A stretch of DNA of 14,413 nt from JANYGM01 sp043764015 (lineage in GTDB: Bacteria; Bacteroidota; Bacteroidia; Cytophagales; Thermonemataceae). A program made the translations under genes and the position numbers. Below are positions 1-5,903 of this stretch, in pieces. The notes beneath the pieces are model-generated. The model did no database searches, was not told the DNA's origin, and worked only from the letters and a program-made list of their open reading frames with translations. The stretch spans positions 1 through 14,413 of the forward strand of contig JAYUKY010000049.1 of NCBI GenBank assembly GCA_043764015.1, given 5' to 3'. Position 1 is the stretch's first letter; each line of letters opens with the position of its first letter.

Positions 1-69
1 ATTGAATATAATGATGTTATTTTTATACAAAATTACAATAAAAATTTGATATATTACATTGTTATATTT

Positions 70-381
70 TTATAAAATAGTTTCTAAACATACTCTTACG
101 TCCATTTTCTTAGGCAACGGTTTTCCAAACATTTCAAGTATTAAATCTTTGTCTGGGTGCGCATTAAGCACTTTTTTGATGCTATTCAAAAAATTACCTT
201 TCTTTTTCTCTTCCCCTAAAAACGACATTACATCTTCCGCTACTTCTCTGCTTGGTTTTCTGTCTATATTTCTAACAAAATGCTCATTTTGGAGTATTTG
301 CGCCACTTCTTTCTTATTGGTAGTGGCTATATAATTCACCAAAGGCTTTAATCCGTTACTTTGATTAGGTTTTGCTCTCAT
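70..381 (-). CDS. Small hypothetical protein (103 aa), last gene of the coat-like operon
   Basis: I do not recognise this 103-aa protein. It is soluble-looking, Lys-rich and probably helical. No transmembrane segment, signal peptide or cysteine cluster is visible, only a single Cys near the C-terminus. It lies 51 bases downstream of the acidic-repeat protein gene on the same strand with no terminator between, so the two are probably co-transcribed. The A-rich leader before the ATG (TTATAAA) is typical of Bacteroidetes starts. The gene ends about 70 bases from the window edge in very AT-rich sequence, and no terminator is visible there. If the upstream gene is a coat protein, this could be a minor structural or assembly protein, but that rests on position alone. 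The plus-strand frame over the same bases is a shadow. Confidence 0.65.
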   Translation of the reverse strand: MRAKPNQSNGLKPLVNYIATTNKKEVAQILQNEHFVRNIDRKPSREVAEDVMSFLGEEKKKGNFLNSIKKVLNAHPDKDLILEMFGKPLPKKMDVRVCLETIL

Positions 382-432
382 TTTATAATGATTTTTTAGT
401 TTTATACGCTTTTTGGGCGAATACGCTTTATA

Positions 433-1188
433 CTAGCGGCTACGTTTTCCAAATCTTTTTTTACGTCTTGGCTTACGTTTTTGCACCATTACAGAACGTC
501 CTCTGCTCAAATTAGCTAAATCAACTTTGTGGCTCACAAATAACGTGAAAGTTACTTGTTCGTTGGCGTTGATTACAAAACTCATCTCGTCATTACCAGA
601 AATATCAAATTTCAAGTTTTTAACCTCAATGATATTTGGCTGTTGGTACGTTGGACTTCTGCGAGAAGAAGGACGGAACGGCTGCGTGTTTTGCGAGCCA
701 CCAGCTTGGTACTGGATAAAATCTACCTGATTAGACAACTGTGCCGCATTGGCTACGAAAATTGTCATACCTGTTACAGTCATTGGTTGAGATTTTACCG
801 TTTCCAGTAATTGACCATAACCAGCAACAGAATTATTAGACGTTACTACAATACCAGCAGGGTTGTTGTAGTTAGGTACATTACCGTTTCTGTTACCTGC
901 AAAGAGTTTAGCAGACAAGGCTGCACCTGTACTGTTCGTAACAACAACATCAAGTACTTGCTCTGAAAGCGACAAACTTTGTTTTCCGTTGAAATCATCA
1001 TAACCTTCATCATAACCTTCGTCATAACTTTCGTCATAATTTCCGTCCATATCATAGCCTTCGGCATCAAAACCGTCAGCATCATAGCCGTCGGCATCAA
1101 AACCGTCAGCATCATAGCCGTCGGCATCAAAACTTTCAAAATCTTTCTCTAAAAGCTCGTTTTCAAAATTTTTCAATGTATTTTTCAT
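433..1188 (-). CDS. Acidic pentapeptide-repeat protein with beta-rich body and Arg/Lys tail; candidate coat or surface protein
   Basis: The frame is open from 1236, but I prefer the ATG at 1188 (251 aa, beginning MKNTLKNFENELLEKDFE), which directly precedes the repeat domain and has an A-rich leader. Residues about 21-50 are five-residue repeats of the form DADGY/DADGF, then a looser D-E-G-Y series to about residue 63. Residues about 70-230 alternate hydrophobic and polar residues with many N/T/V/G, and look like an all-beta domain. The last 16 or so residues are almost all Arg/Lys (QKRKPRRKKRFGKRSR). An acidic head, beta body and nucleic-acid-binding-like tail would suit a small jelly-roll capsid protein that contacts the genome. 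The D-x-D-G repeats also resemble calcium-binding loops. No signal peptide is seen, which argues against a secreted adhesin. Function is inference. Confidence 0.75.
   Translation of the reverse strand: MKNTLKNFENELLEKDFESFDADGYDADGFDADGYDADGFDAEGYDMDGNYDESYDEGYDEGYDDFNGKQSLSLSEQVLDVVVTNSTGAALSAKLFAGNRNGNVPNYNNPAGIVVTSNNSVAGYGQLLETVKSQPMTVTGMTIFVANAAQLSNQVDFIQYQAGGSQNTQPFRPSSRRSPTYQQPNIIEVKNLKFDISGNDEMSFVINANEQVTFTLFVSHKVDLANLSRGRSVMVQKRKPRRKKRFGKRSR
1000..1128 (-). repeat. Short tandem repeats encoding DADGY/DADGF pentapeptides
   Basis: A 15-bp unit, alternating as a 30-bp pair (DADGY-DADGF), is repeated nearly exactly and then degrades into a D-E-G-Y series. The units are in frame, so slippage or recombination would change repeat number without breaking the protein. 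The out-of-frame reading of this tract (Met-Leu-Pro-Thr-Ala repeats) is a shadow. Confidence 0.85.
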
Positions 1189-1325
1189 TGTTTTTTTATT
1201 TCGTTTTTGTGTTATTTGTTTCTTTGAAATTATCACATTGTACTCATTCCCACTTTATTTGCGCTTGGGCTTTGCGCTTGGCGTTTGCCACTTTGTTATT
1301 ATGAACTTTATTTTTTTGTTGTACC

Positions 1326-1333
1326 CAAATTTA
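1326..1333 (-). promoter_or_regulatory. Candidate promoter -7 element for the coat-like operon
   Basis: On the minus strand this reads TAAATTTG, an exact TAnnTTTG match, about 138 bases upstream of the ATG at 1188. No clear TTG is present at the usual -33 spacing, so strength is uncertain. Between it and the gene, 1261-1281 holds two GCGCTTGG octamers 13 bases apart. The rest of 1237-1495 shows no coding potential that I trust. A second TAAATTTG at 1416-1423 faces the plus strand but has only an 11-codon frame after it. Confidence 0.35.
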
Positions 1334-1490
1334 CAAGTACGGTTTAAGCGGTTTATCTTGTGTGCGTGGGGGTAGCAGTGGCGTTTTTCAGCGGAGGCGA
1401 CTTTTCAGTTTCTAATAAATTTGCATTACTATATATGATTAGCCTACTCAAAACAACAACTAAAAAATAAAAGAAAGATTGAAAAATACG

Positions 1491-1508
1491 CCCTACTAAA
1501 CAGTAGGG
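1491..1508 (-). terminator. Hairpin terminator overlapping the stop of the 36-aa membrane protein gene
   Basis: CCCTACT (1491-1497) pairs with AGTAGGG (1502-1508) around a 4-base loop. On the minus strand it is followed by CGTATTTTTC and on the plus strand by GTATCTTTTTT, so it could act in either direction. The TAG stop of the small membrane gene (1496-1498) lies inside the stem. Confidence 0.55.
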
Positions 1509-1606
1509 GTATCTTTTTTGTCTAGTAATGGTGCTATTCCTTTGTGATAAGCAAGCAAGCTCACAATTACAATCAATGCAACAAGTGCCAAATCTCTCAA
1601 ATTCAT
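1496..1606 (-). CDS. 36-aa single-span membrane protein
   Basis: Translation from the ATG at 1604-1606 gives MNLRDLALVALIVIVSLLAY and then a polar tail ending DKKDTPTV. Residues about 6-20 are uniformly hydrophobic, enough for one membrane span, with N-terminal Asn/Arg/Asp and a Lys-containing C-terminal tail. The stop falls within a hairpin that probably terminates the transcript. The frame is small but its features (hydrophobic core, AUG with an A/T-rich leader, immediate terminator) are those of a real gene. It sits next to the candidate coat protein and in the same arm as the Zot-like ATPase, which would suit a minor virion membrane protein, a holin-like peptide or a toxin peptide. No family is recognised. 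Confidence 0.55.
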   Translation of the reverse strand: MNLRDLALVALIVIVSLLAYHKGIAPLLDKKDTPTV

Positions 1607-1671
1607 AATTTTGTACGTTTTAATTTACGTTTTGAAGAAAGTAGTTTTTACCTTCTTTTTGTTGCTGCAAG

Positions 1672-1878
1672 GTGCAAAAGGTTTTTAGAAGCATTGCAAG
1701 AAATCTAAATGAACGTAATAATAAAAATAAATACAAAACACTTAAAAAGTGCTTTAAACATACTGATTTGGGCGTTTTCTTATTCGTTTGGAATTTGGGA
1801 AAGTGGGTTTTTAAAGATTTGTCTAGTGAAATATTTGATACTATTGCAAAAAAACCAAATGAACTACCAAAAAAATAA
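1672..1878 (+). CDS. Possible small hypothetical protein (68 aa, GTG start), weak
   Basis: An open frame from a GTG start encodes a Lys/Asn-rich peptide with a hydrophobic centre (about residues 34-47, including GVFLFVWNLG). The TAA stop sits directly before a strong hairpin (1879-1904), which is the main reason for listing it. There is no clear promoter or ribosome-binding region, and an overlapping frame (1709-1948) runs into the promoter of the next gene. It may be a decayed gene or spurious. Confidence 0.25.
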   Translation: MQKVFRSIARNLNERNNKNKYKTLKKCFKHTDLGVFLFVWNLGKWVFKDLSSEIFDTIAKKPNELPKK

Positions 1879-1904
1879 CCAAAACGCTATTTCCAGCGTT
1901 TTGG
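1879..1904. terminator. Rho-independent terminator-like hairpin
   Basis: CCAAAACGCT (1879-1888) pairs perfectly with AGCGTTTTGG (1895-1904) around a 6-base loop. On the minus strand it is followed by a clear T-run (from the A-run at 1869-1875). On the plus strand the tail TCGTTTC is weaker. It insulates the DUF5618-like gene promoter from upstream DNA. Confidence 0.6.
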
Positions 1905-1944
1905 TCGTTTCTTTGGAGGGTTTTTTATTCGTTTGGATTTGTTT

Positions 1945-1974
1945 TTGAGTTACAAAAATAGTTTTGTATCTTTG
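1945..1974 (+). promoter_or_regulatory. Bacteroidetes-type promoter of the DUF5618-like gene
   Basis: TTG at 1945-1947 and TATCTTTG at 1967-1974 are separated by 19 bases, matching the TTG/TAnnTTTG consensus. The ATG follows 17 bases later after an A-run leader, giving a very short 5' untranslated region. Confidence 0.75.
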
Positions 1975-1991
1975 TAAAAAAAATTACCAAA

Positions 1992-2399
1992 ATGAAACCA
2001 AAAGATAACCAAATTGAAGAAGCAAGGCGTTATATTGCTAACGCTAAAAAAGTATTGCTTGAAAATACTGAAATGGAAGGCAAATATTATGACGACCCAA
2101 AATACGTAAAAATGGCTGGAAATACCGCTTGGAATGGCGTATTAGTTGCTATGGAAGCCGTTTTTACCATTAAATCAAAAGGTAGGCACGAAATCAAAAA
2201 CTACATTGAGGAAGCCGCAAAAACTGATAAAAAAATTACGGCTGTTGTTCAAAGTGCTTATTTTGTACTGCATAGGTCAATGGGCTATGATGGCATCTTG
2301 GATAGTGCTATTATAAAAATTGGTTTTGCAGATGCAAAAACTATCATTGATTGGTGCGAAATCAGGTACAAACCACCTGTTGTAGCAAAGAAAAAATAA
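1992..2399 (+). CDS. DUF5618-like protein (135 aa)
   Basis: The N-terminus (QIEEARRYIANAKKVLLENTE, then YYDDPKYVKMAGNTAWNGVL) matches what I recall of DUF5618, a helical family common in Bacteroidetes: an N-terminal helix, a conserved Y-x-D-x-K-Y-V-x-M-A-G-x-T-A-W block (here residues about 34-50), then more helices. The length is normal for that family. Its function is not established; a resemblance to HEPN-type four-helix proteins has crossed my mind but I see no R-x4-6-H motif to support nuclease activity. The gene is monocistronic, with its own consensus promoter and a bidirectional terminator, and it runs against the surrounding minus-strand operon. This is the layout of an inserted cargo gene. 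The tail ends in a poly-Lys stretch. Confidence 0.75.
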   Translation: MKPKDNQIEEARRYIANAKKVLLENTEMEGKYYDDPKYVKMAGNTAWNGVLVAMEAVFTIKSKGRHEIKNYIEEAAKTDKKITAVVQSAYFVLHRSMGYDGILDSAIIKIGFADAKTIIDWCEIRYKPPVVAKKK

Positions 2400-2401
2400 C
2401 T

Positions 2402-2440
2402 AAAAAAAAGCCCTTAAATCAATGATTTAAGGCGTTTTTT
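2402..2440. terminator. Bidirectional terminator between the DUF5618-like and rpn genes
   Basis: CCTTAAATC (2412-2420) pairs with GATTTAAGG (2424-2432) around a 3-base loop, with a T-run at 2435-2440 on one side and an A-run at 2402-2409 on the other. It serves the two convergent transcription units. Confidence 0.8.
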
Positions 2441-2455
2441 GTGGTGAAGTATTTT

Positions 2456-2671
2456 TTACTTTTTCTTACTTAACTTTATTTGCAAAGCCGTAATTTGCAA
2501 CAATGTAAGTTTTGTAAACTTAACTACTTGTTCAAGGGGCATTTTATCTAAGAGCATTGCCTCCGCAATAGCAAGTTTTTCTTGCTCCGCTTTCTGCTCC
2601 GCTTCTTCCTTACCAGCTTGATAAGTAGGTGTTTTTGTTATATCAATGTCAAATGGCATAATTTTAGGCAT
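2456..2671 (-). CDS. Stand-alone copy of the Rpn C-terminal tail (71 aa)
   Basis: This protein begins MPKIMPFDIDITKTPT, identical to residues 204-219 of the neighbouring full-length Rpn protein, and continues as a diverged homologue of its tail, with shared LDKMPL and LTLLQIT blocks and a Lys-rich end. The nuclease domain is absent. Its ATG and the 11 bases before it lie within a 52-bp perfect repeat also present inside the full gene at 2837-2888, so both copies carry the same potential start signal. Rpn genes in enterobacteria are reported to make a short C-terminal product from an internal start that restrains the full nuclease; this could be a detached version. It could equally be a truncated relic, or a reserve tail that can be recombined onto the full gene. 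Confidence 0.65.
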   Translation of the reverse strand: MPKIMPFDIDITKTPTYQAGKEEAEQKAEQEKLAIAEAMLLDKMPLEQVVKFTKLTLLQITALQIKLSKKK

Positions 2672-2682
2672 TAAAAGTTTTA
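2631..2682. repeat. 52-bp direct repeat, copy 1
   Basis: Identical over 52 bases to 2837-2888, 206 bases away. It spans the stop codon of the full rpn gene and the start of the stand-alone tail. Recombination between the copies would delete 206 bp and fuse the nuclease to the alternative tail in frame. Confidence 0.95.
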
Positions 2683-3486
2683 CTCTTTTTTCTTAGTTAA
2701 TCTTAGATGTAATTCAGTAATTTGCAGTAATGTAAGCCCTGTGGCGTTCATTACTTGTTTGAGTGGCATCTTATCCAGTATCAACGCTTCTGCAATTTCT
2801 AGTTTACCTTCCAGTTTACCTTCTTGGAAAGTGGGCGTTTTTGTTATATCAATGTCAAATGGCATAATTTTAGGCATTAAAAGTTTTATTTGTTTTTCTA
2901 ACCCACGCAAGGTACTAAATTTTTCAATATCTTGTTGCAATTCCAACAAATCTTTTCCAGTAATTAAAAACTTGTCCGCAGCCTTAAAAATATCTTTGAG
3001 GACTGTTTCTAGGCTATAAATACCAAATCTGCCCAAAATAGCAAAAGCAAGTGTATTTTTGCTTTTTAAAAAGGTTTCATAACTTAAATCTTTGATGTAA
3101 ATTACTTTGTATTCATAATTAAAACCAATATTAGCCTTATTGACTGTTTTATTATTGCCCAAATAAAGCACTACTTGCGTAATAGGTACGCCATAATCAT
3201 CATACAAAAAACCAGCATAAAGAAGCCTTCTTGCGAGCATTTTAGGGTCGTCTGCTGTTTGGATTTCAAGGTGAAAAACTTTTTTTTCACCATTTTTATC
3301 TTTCAAATAGACAAAATCCGCCTTGTATAGCTTTCTGCTAAATTCTGTTGGTTTTTCCTCCTGACCTGAAAAATCTTCTTTTAATTGCTTTTTTAGGACA
3401 TCTAGGGCTTTTGCCGTCCATCTATCCTTAAAAATATTGTCGTAAGGGTGTTTTTCTGGGTTGTCTTTTTCTGTTTTATCAGCCAT
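2680..3486 (-). CDS. Rpn-family PD-(D/E)XK nuclease (268 aa)
   Basis: This resembles the recombination-promoting nuclease / PD-(D/E)XK transposase-like family (Rpn, YhgA). The core is visible as D57 (KADFVYLKD), then the strand FHLEIQT with E74 and Q76, which is the D...E-x-Q form of the active site usual in this family. The helix-rich remainder runs to a short tail (residues 204-268) that includes an EGKLEGKLE segment. Length is normal. Family members degrade DNA with little sequence specificity, and several have been linked to phage defence and to DNA breakage. Upstream on the minus strand TATCTTTG (3532-3525) gives a candidate -7 element 39 bases before the ATG, without a clear -33 TTG. 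Residue Met204 has a start context identical to that of the downstream stand-alone tail, so an internal C-terminal product is plausible. Confidence 0.85.
   Translation of the reverse strand: MADKTEKDNPEKHPYDNIFKDRWTAKALDVLKKQLKEDFSGQEEKPTEFSRKLYKADFVYLKDKNGEKKVFHLEIQTADDPKMLARRLLYAGFLYDDYGVPITQVVLYLGNNKTVNKANIGFNYEYKVIYIKDLSYETFLKSKNTLAFAILGRFGIYSLETVLKDIFKAADKFLITGKDLLELQQDIEKFSTLRGLEKQIKLLMPKIMPFDIDITKTPTFQEGKLEGKLEIAEALILDKMPLKQVMNATGLTLLQITELHLRLTKKKE
2837..2888. repeat. 52-bp direct repeat, copy 2 (inside rpn)
   Basis: Exact copy of 2631-2682. It encodes the beginning of the Rpn tail (from Met204) plus 11 bases upstream of that internal ATG. Confidence 0.95.
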
Positions 3487-3524
3487 ATTCTTTGATTTTA
3501 TACATTCTTTTCACTTATTTTTCT

Positions 3525-3532
3525 CAAAGATA
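3525..3532 (-). promoter_or_regulatory. Candidate -7 element for rpn
   Basis: Minus-strand TATCTTTG matches TAnnTTTG and lies between the end of the ATPase gene and rpn. The expected TTG around 19-21 bases upstream is missing, so it may be weak, or rpn may be read through from the ATPase operon. Confidence 0.4.
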
Positions 3533-3539
3533 GCACTTT

Positions 3540-4034
3540 TTACGATTTTTCTTTTGGAAAGTACGCTTGTTTTTTCTCTTCAATAAAATATTTAAAGGCT
3601 TCTGCATCTGTTTTAAGGCTGTTTGCTCTCTTTATTTTGCTTATTTGAGTGCTATTTTCTTTCAGGTATTTGATACACGCATTGGTGAATTGTTTGCTCG
3701 TAACGCCGTGAATTTTAAGTACATCAGTAGCAACATAGCAATAAAAACGCTTTCCTTTTGGTGTATCTTTGCGGTACTCTGTATCTATGATGATACTAGC
3801 AATTTTGAAAACCTCGTATTTGTCAGACAAACGGTCTTTCATAGTGTCAGGGTTTTCCAAATCTTTGTGCATCCGTACCCATTTGACGTTTTGGAACATT
3901 CTCGTATCTAAGGCTTTTAGACTTTGAAAATGAAAAATAATATCCAAATTCTTGTGCCTATTGGTCGTAATAGTGCCTATCAGCTCTGGAATATGATTGA
4001 CTTGCACCGCATAATTATTAAAATCTTCTATCAC
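3540..4034 (-). CDS. Zot-like P-loop ATPase, C-terminal fragment (164 aa)
   Basis: This frame continues the ATPase at 4018-4371 after an exact 19-bp tandem duplication. Its apparent start is a GTG that in the intact gene would encode the valine of the Walker B strand, so it is unlikely to be an original start. It carries Walker B acidic residues (VIEDFNNY) and the block TNRHKNLDIIFHFQS, the R-H-x-N-L-D-I-I...Q pattern of Zot/gpI-type ATPases, then an HK-containing strand. Removing one repeat unit restores a continuous protein of about 270 aa. Unlike filamentous-phage Zot there is no C-terminal membrane span, which is closer to soluble packaging ATPases of tailless viruses. Independent expression would need reinitiation from the 5' fragment, whose stop overlaps this start by 17 bases. 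Confidence 0.75.
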   Translation of the reverse strand: MIEDFNNYAVQVNHIPELIGTITTNRHKNLDIIFHFQSLKALDTRMFQNVKWVRMHKDLENPDTMKDRLSDKYEVFKIASIIIDTEYRKDTPKGKRFYCYVATDVLKIHGVTSKQFTNACIKYLKENSTQISKIKRANSLKTDAEAFKYFIEEKKQAYFPKEKS

Positions 4035-4053
4035 TATTAAAATCTTCTATCAC
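4016..4053. repeat. Perfect 19-bp tandem duplication inside the ATPase gene
   Basis: 4016-4034 and 4035-4053 are identical (minus strand GTGATAGAAGATTTTAATA twice). Nineteen is not a multiple of three, so the reading frame shifts by one exactly at the Walker B motif. Deleting one unit gives GILVIEDFNNY in a single frame. Confidence 0.97.
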
Positions 4054-4371
4054 CAAAATACCGCCACGAAAAACGCCCAAAATGTCTTTCAGCATAGTCA
4101 ATTTGCCTTCTGCGCTAAGTTCTTGCCCAAACTTATCCACGCCCAAAATACGCCTTATTTCTGGTGTTTTTTGTTTCATAAAAGTGGGAATATCCTCCAA
4201 ACGCAAAGGTTTGTAGTTGATAAGTTCTGGGTCTAGTGAGGCATCAAAAAGTAATGTTTTACGTCCATTTTTTACTGCATTTGCTACTTCTTTGCGTGTA
4301 GTGTAGGTTTTGCCTACACCTTTTCCGCCTATGCAAGCCTGTATAAACGGCTCTCTTTTCTCTTGTTCCAT
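4018..4371 (-). CDS. Zot-like P-loop ATPase, N-terminal fragment (117 aa)
   Basis: The N-terminus carries a textbook Walker A motif, GGKGVGKT (residues 15-22), followed by a lysine-rich helix and the strand TLLFDAS. It reaches the Walker B strand (GGILVIEDFN) and then, because of the 19-bp duplication, reads five junk residues (SDRRF) and stops. ATPases of this Zot/FtsK-HerA-like group extrude or package phage DNA at the membrane or into a capsid. The gene starts 10 bases after the stop of the 149-aa gene upstream, so the two are one operon. As it stands this fragment lacks the RH...Q half of the active site and should be inactive alone. Whether the gene is truly broken, phase-variable or mis-sequenced cannot be told from one sequence. 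Confidence 0.8.
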   Translation of the reverse strand: MEQEKREPFIQACIGGKGVGKTYTTRKEVANAVKNGRKTLLFDASLDPELINYKPLRLEDIPTFMKQKTPEIRRILGVDKFGQELSAEGKLTMLKDILGVFRGGILVIEDFNSDRRF

Positions 4372-4381
4372 AAGGTTTTAC

Positions 4382-4831
4382 CTATTTTTTAGCAAGTTTC
4401 ATTTTTTTGATAGCTTTATTAAAAGCCGTTTTTTCTTTTACCTCGCCTACAAAAGCTAGCTGTATAGACTGGAAAGGCACATTTTCTAATACTTCAATTT
4501 CTTTGGTGTATTGTTCTTGGTCTTTTTTGTTGTTTATCAAATATTTTGCAATAATGATAGGCAAAAACATTGTATTTTTGCTTTTGTCTATTTCCATTTG
4601 TTCCACAGAAAAAGCCTTTTTTTCTCTTTCTAAGGTGCGTAAAAGCATTTTTTGTGTAGCAATGGCTAAACCTAAACTGGTAGTTTCTGATGTAAAATAA
4701 ACATTTTTGTTACCTGAAAAATTATGCAGGTTATTTGCTGGGAACGGCTCTTTTTTGCTGATTTTCTCTAAAATAGCCTCGTTTTCTGGTGTTCTAGCTA
4801 CTTTTACTAGGAGTGTTTGAAAGGTTTTCAT
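4382..4831 (-). CDS. Hypothetical protein (149 aa) upstream of the Zot-like ATPase
   Basis: I do not recognise this protein. It is Lys-rich, soluble-looking and mixed alpha/beta, with no membrane span. The central part (FLPIIIAKYLI) is hydrophobic but too short and interrupted to be a clear span. It ends 10 bases before the ATPase start, so both are probably translated from one message. In small phages the gene next to the Zot-type ATPase is often a structural or assembly protein, but nothing in this sequence shows that. Upstream, the minus strand offers only an imperfect -7 match (TATTTCC). The plus-strand promoter of the putative small RNA (4855-4883) starts just beyond its 5' end and points away. 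Confidence 0.7.
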   Translation of the reverse strand: MKTFQTLLVKVARTPENEAILEKISKKEPFPANNLHNFSGNKNVYFTSETTSLGLAIATQKMLLRTLEREKKAFSVEQMEIDKSKNTMFLPIIIAKYLINNKKDQEQYTKEIEVLENVPFQSIQLAFVGEVKEKTAFNKAIKKMKLAKK

Positions 4832-4854
4832 TGTTTATTTTTTTGGGTTTTTGT

Positions 4855-4883
4855 TTGGAAATAGTTTTCATTTCGTATCTTTG
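4855..4883 (+). promoter_or_regulatory. Bacteroidetes-type promoter driving a putative small RNA
   Basis: TTG (4855-4857) and TATCTTTG (4876-4883) are 18 bases apart on the plus strand, opposite to both flanking genes. No plus-strand reading frame follows, but a hairpin begins about where transcription would start. Confidence 0.65.
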
Positions 4884-4888
4884 CATCA

Positions 4889-5035
4889 AGATAAAGCTAC
4901 CAGATAATGTGCTATTTTAGCTCACCTGTGCTGTTTTGCAACCTTTATCTTCTTAGCTATCCAACTAAGGTTAAAATATAGTTTTTACCTGATAGTTAGA
5001 GCTTTACAGTCGCCTATTAAGTAAGCACTTTTTTT
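4889..5035 (+). ncRNA. Putative structured small RNA (about 147 nt)
   Basis: The interval between two minus-strand genes has its own plus-strand consensus promoter. The predicted start coincides with AGATAAAG (4889-4896), which pairs perfectly with CTTTATCT (4943-4950). A second hairpin follows (CTTAG 4952-4956 with CTAAG 4965-4969). A third, GCTTTAC (5001-5007) with GTAAGC (5021-5026, one bulge), precedes a T-run at 5029-5035, as a terminator would. No convincing reading frame is present. It does not look like tRNA, tmRNA or a riboswitch that I know. 6S-like or antisense/replication-control roles are possible but unsupported. The T-run overlaps the end of the methyltransferase gene on the other strand. 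Confidence 0.5.
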
Positions 5036-5876
5036 AATTATAAATCATCATATCCGTATAATTGACCGTCCCTTTTTTGATTTTCTTTTCTATTTTTACG
5101 TTCTCAAAAAGATTAAACTTAGTATGCTCATTTAACCACTCACACAAATCAACTATTCCACTTTTGGAACTTGTAAAATAGATAAATCTTTCATTGTTGA
5201 GTTGTGTCAAAATATCCAAATACTCTTTTATTGTCCAAAAATTAGCACTTTTGTAACTGACACAATCCGTATTAAGATAAGGAGGGTCTGCAATAAAAAC
5301 CACATTTTTAGTATTTTTGTGGCTATGAATAAGCGTTTTATAATCCTGCCTTACTATCTCCAAACCGTCTAAATAGCCGTTTGCATCATAATTAGAAATT
5401 CTACACCTGTTATATAATTGTGCTTTTTCTAGTTCTGAAATGCTTGTAAAGTAGTTCATTGTGAATAAAATACTTGTGCTAATAGTATAATAATCAATGT
5501 ATTTACCTTCTATTTCTGCTTGTTTTAGTATTTTGATAATACGCTCTTTTTGCGCTTCATTCAAGCGTTTTTCTTTGGGTGCATCTTTGGTTATTTCTCT
5601 GATTTGCGCTAAAATTTCGTTGGTAGTCGCCACATTCAAAAGTCGTTTAGAATAGTTATCAAAATCATTATAAACCACCGTAGCAGTTGGATAAATAGTT
5701 TTTATGGTGTGAGAAAGTAAACCACTACCACCAAACAAATCCACAAAAACGGTATCTTTGGGATATTTTTTAATCACTTGCCTAAATTGTACTAAAAAAT
5801 CTCTTTTTTGCCCCTGAAATGGGAGCGGTGCTTGTATGTAAATCATTTTTGAGTTTTTTGGAAAATTAAAAGTCAT
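5034..5876 (-). CDS. D12-class (Dam-like) DNA adenine-N6 methyltransferase (280 aa)
   Basis: The motifs are in the order of class D12 (alpha) enzymes: PLPFQGQK (residues 17-24) as the FxGxK-type AdoMet motif, VFVDLFGGSGLLS (43-55) as motif I, VVYNDFDNY (67-75) as motif II, and DPPY (197-200) as the catalytic motif IV. Length is normal for Dam-like enzymes. The start at 5876 is used here; a second Met (residue 11) just before PLPF is an alternative. It lies 27 bases after the DnaA-IV-like gene in the same direction. No restriction endonuclease gene adjoins it, so it is a solitary methyltransferase, as phages and plasmids often carry for anti-restriction or for timing replication. The target sequence cannot be read from the gene. 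Confidence 0.9.
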   Translation of the reverse strand: MTFNFPKNSKMIYIQAPLPFQGQKRDFLVQFRQVIKKYPKDTVFVDLFGGSGLLSHTIKTIYPTATVVYNDFDNYSKRLLNVATTNEILAQIREITKDAPKEKRLNEAQKERIIKILKQAEIEGKYIDYYTISTSILFTMNYFTSISELEKAQLYNRCRISNYDANGYLDGLEIVRQDYKTLIHSHKNTKNVVFIADPPYLNTDCVSYKSANFWTIKEYLDILTQLNNERFIYFTSSKSGIVDLCEWLNEHTKFNLFENVKIEKKIKKGTVNYTDMMIYN

Positions 5877-5903
5877 TATTGTATTTTTTCGTCCCTCGTA
5901 CTT

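Noticed and set aside
1000..1131. Repeats considered as a CRISPR array
   Set aside because: The units are 15/30 bp without spacers and are coding and in frame.
846..1139. Minus-strand frame with Met-Leu-Pro-Thr-Ala repeats
   Set aside because: It is an alternate-frame reading of the DADG-encoding tract. The repeats are explained by the real gene, which also has the better start and composition.
1709..1948. 79-aa plus-strand frame
   Set aside because: It runs through a terminator hairpin and into the DUF5618-like promoter, and its composition is not protein-like.
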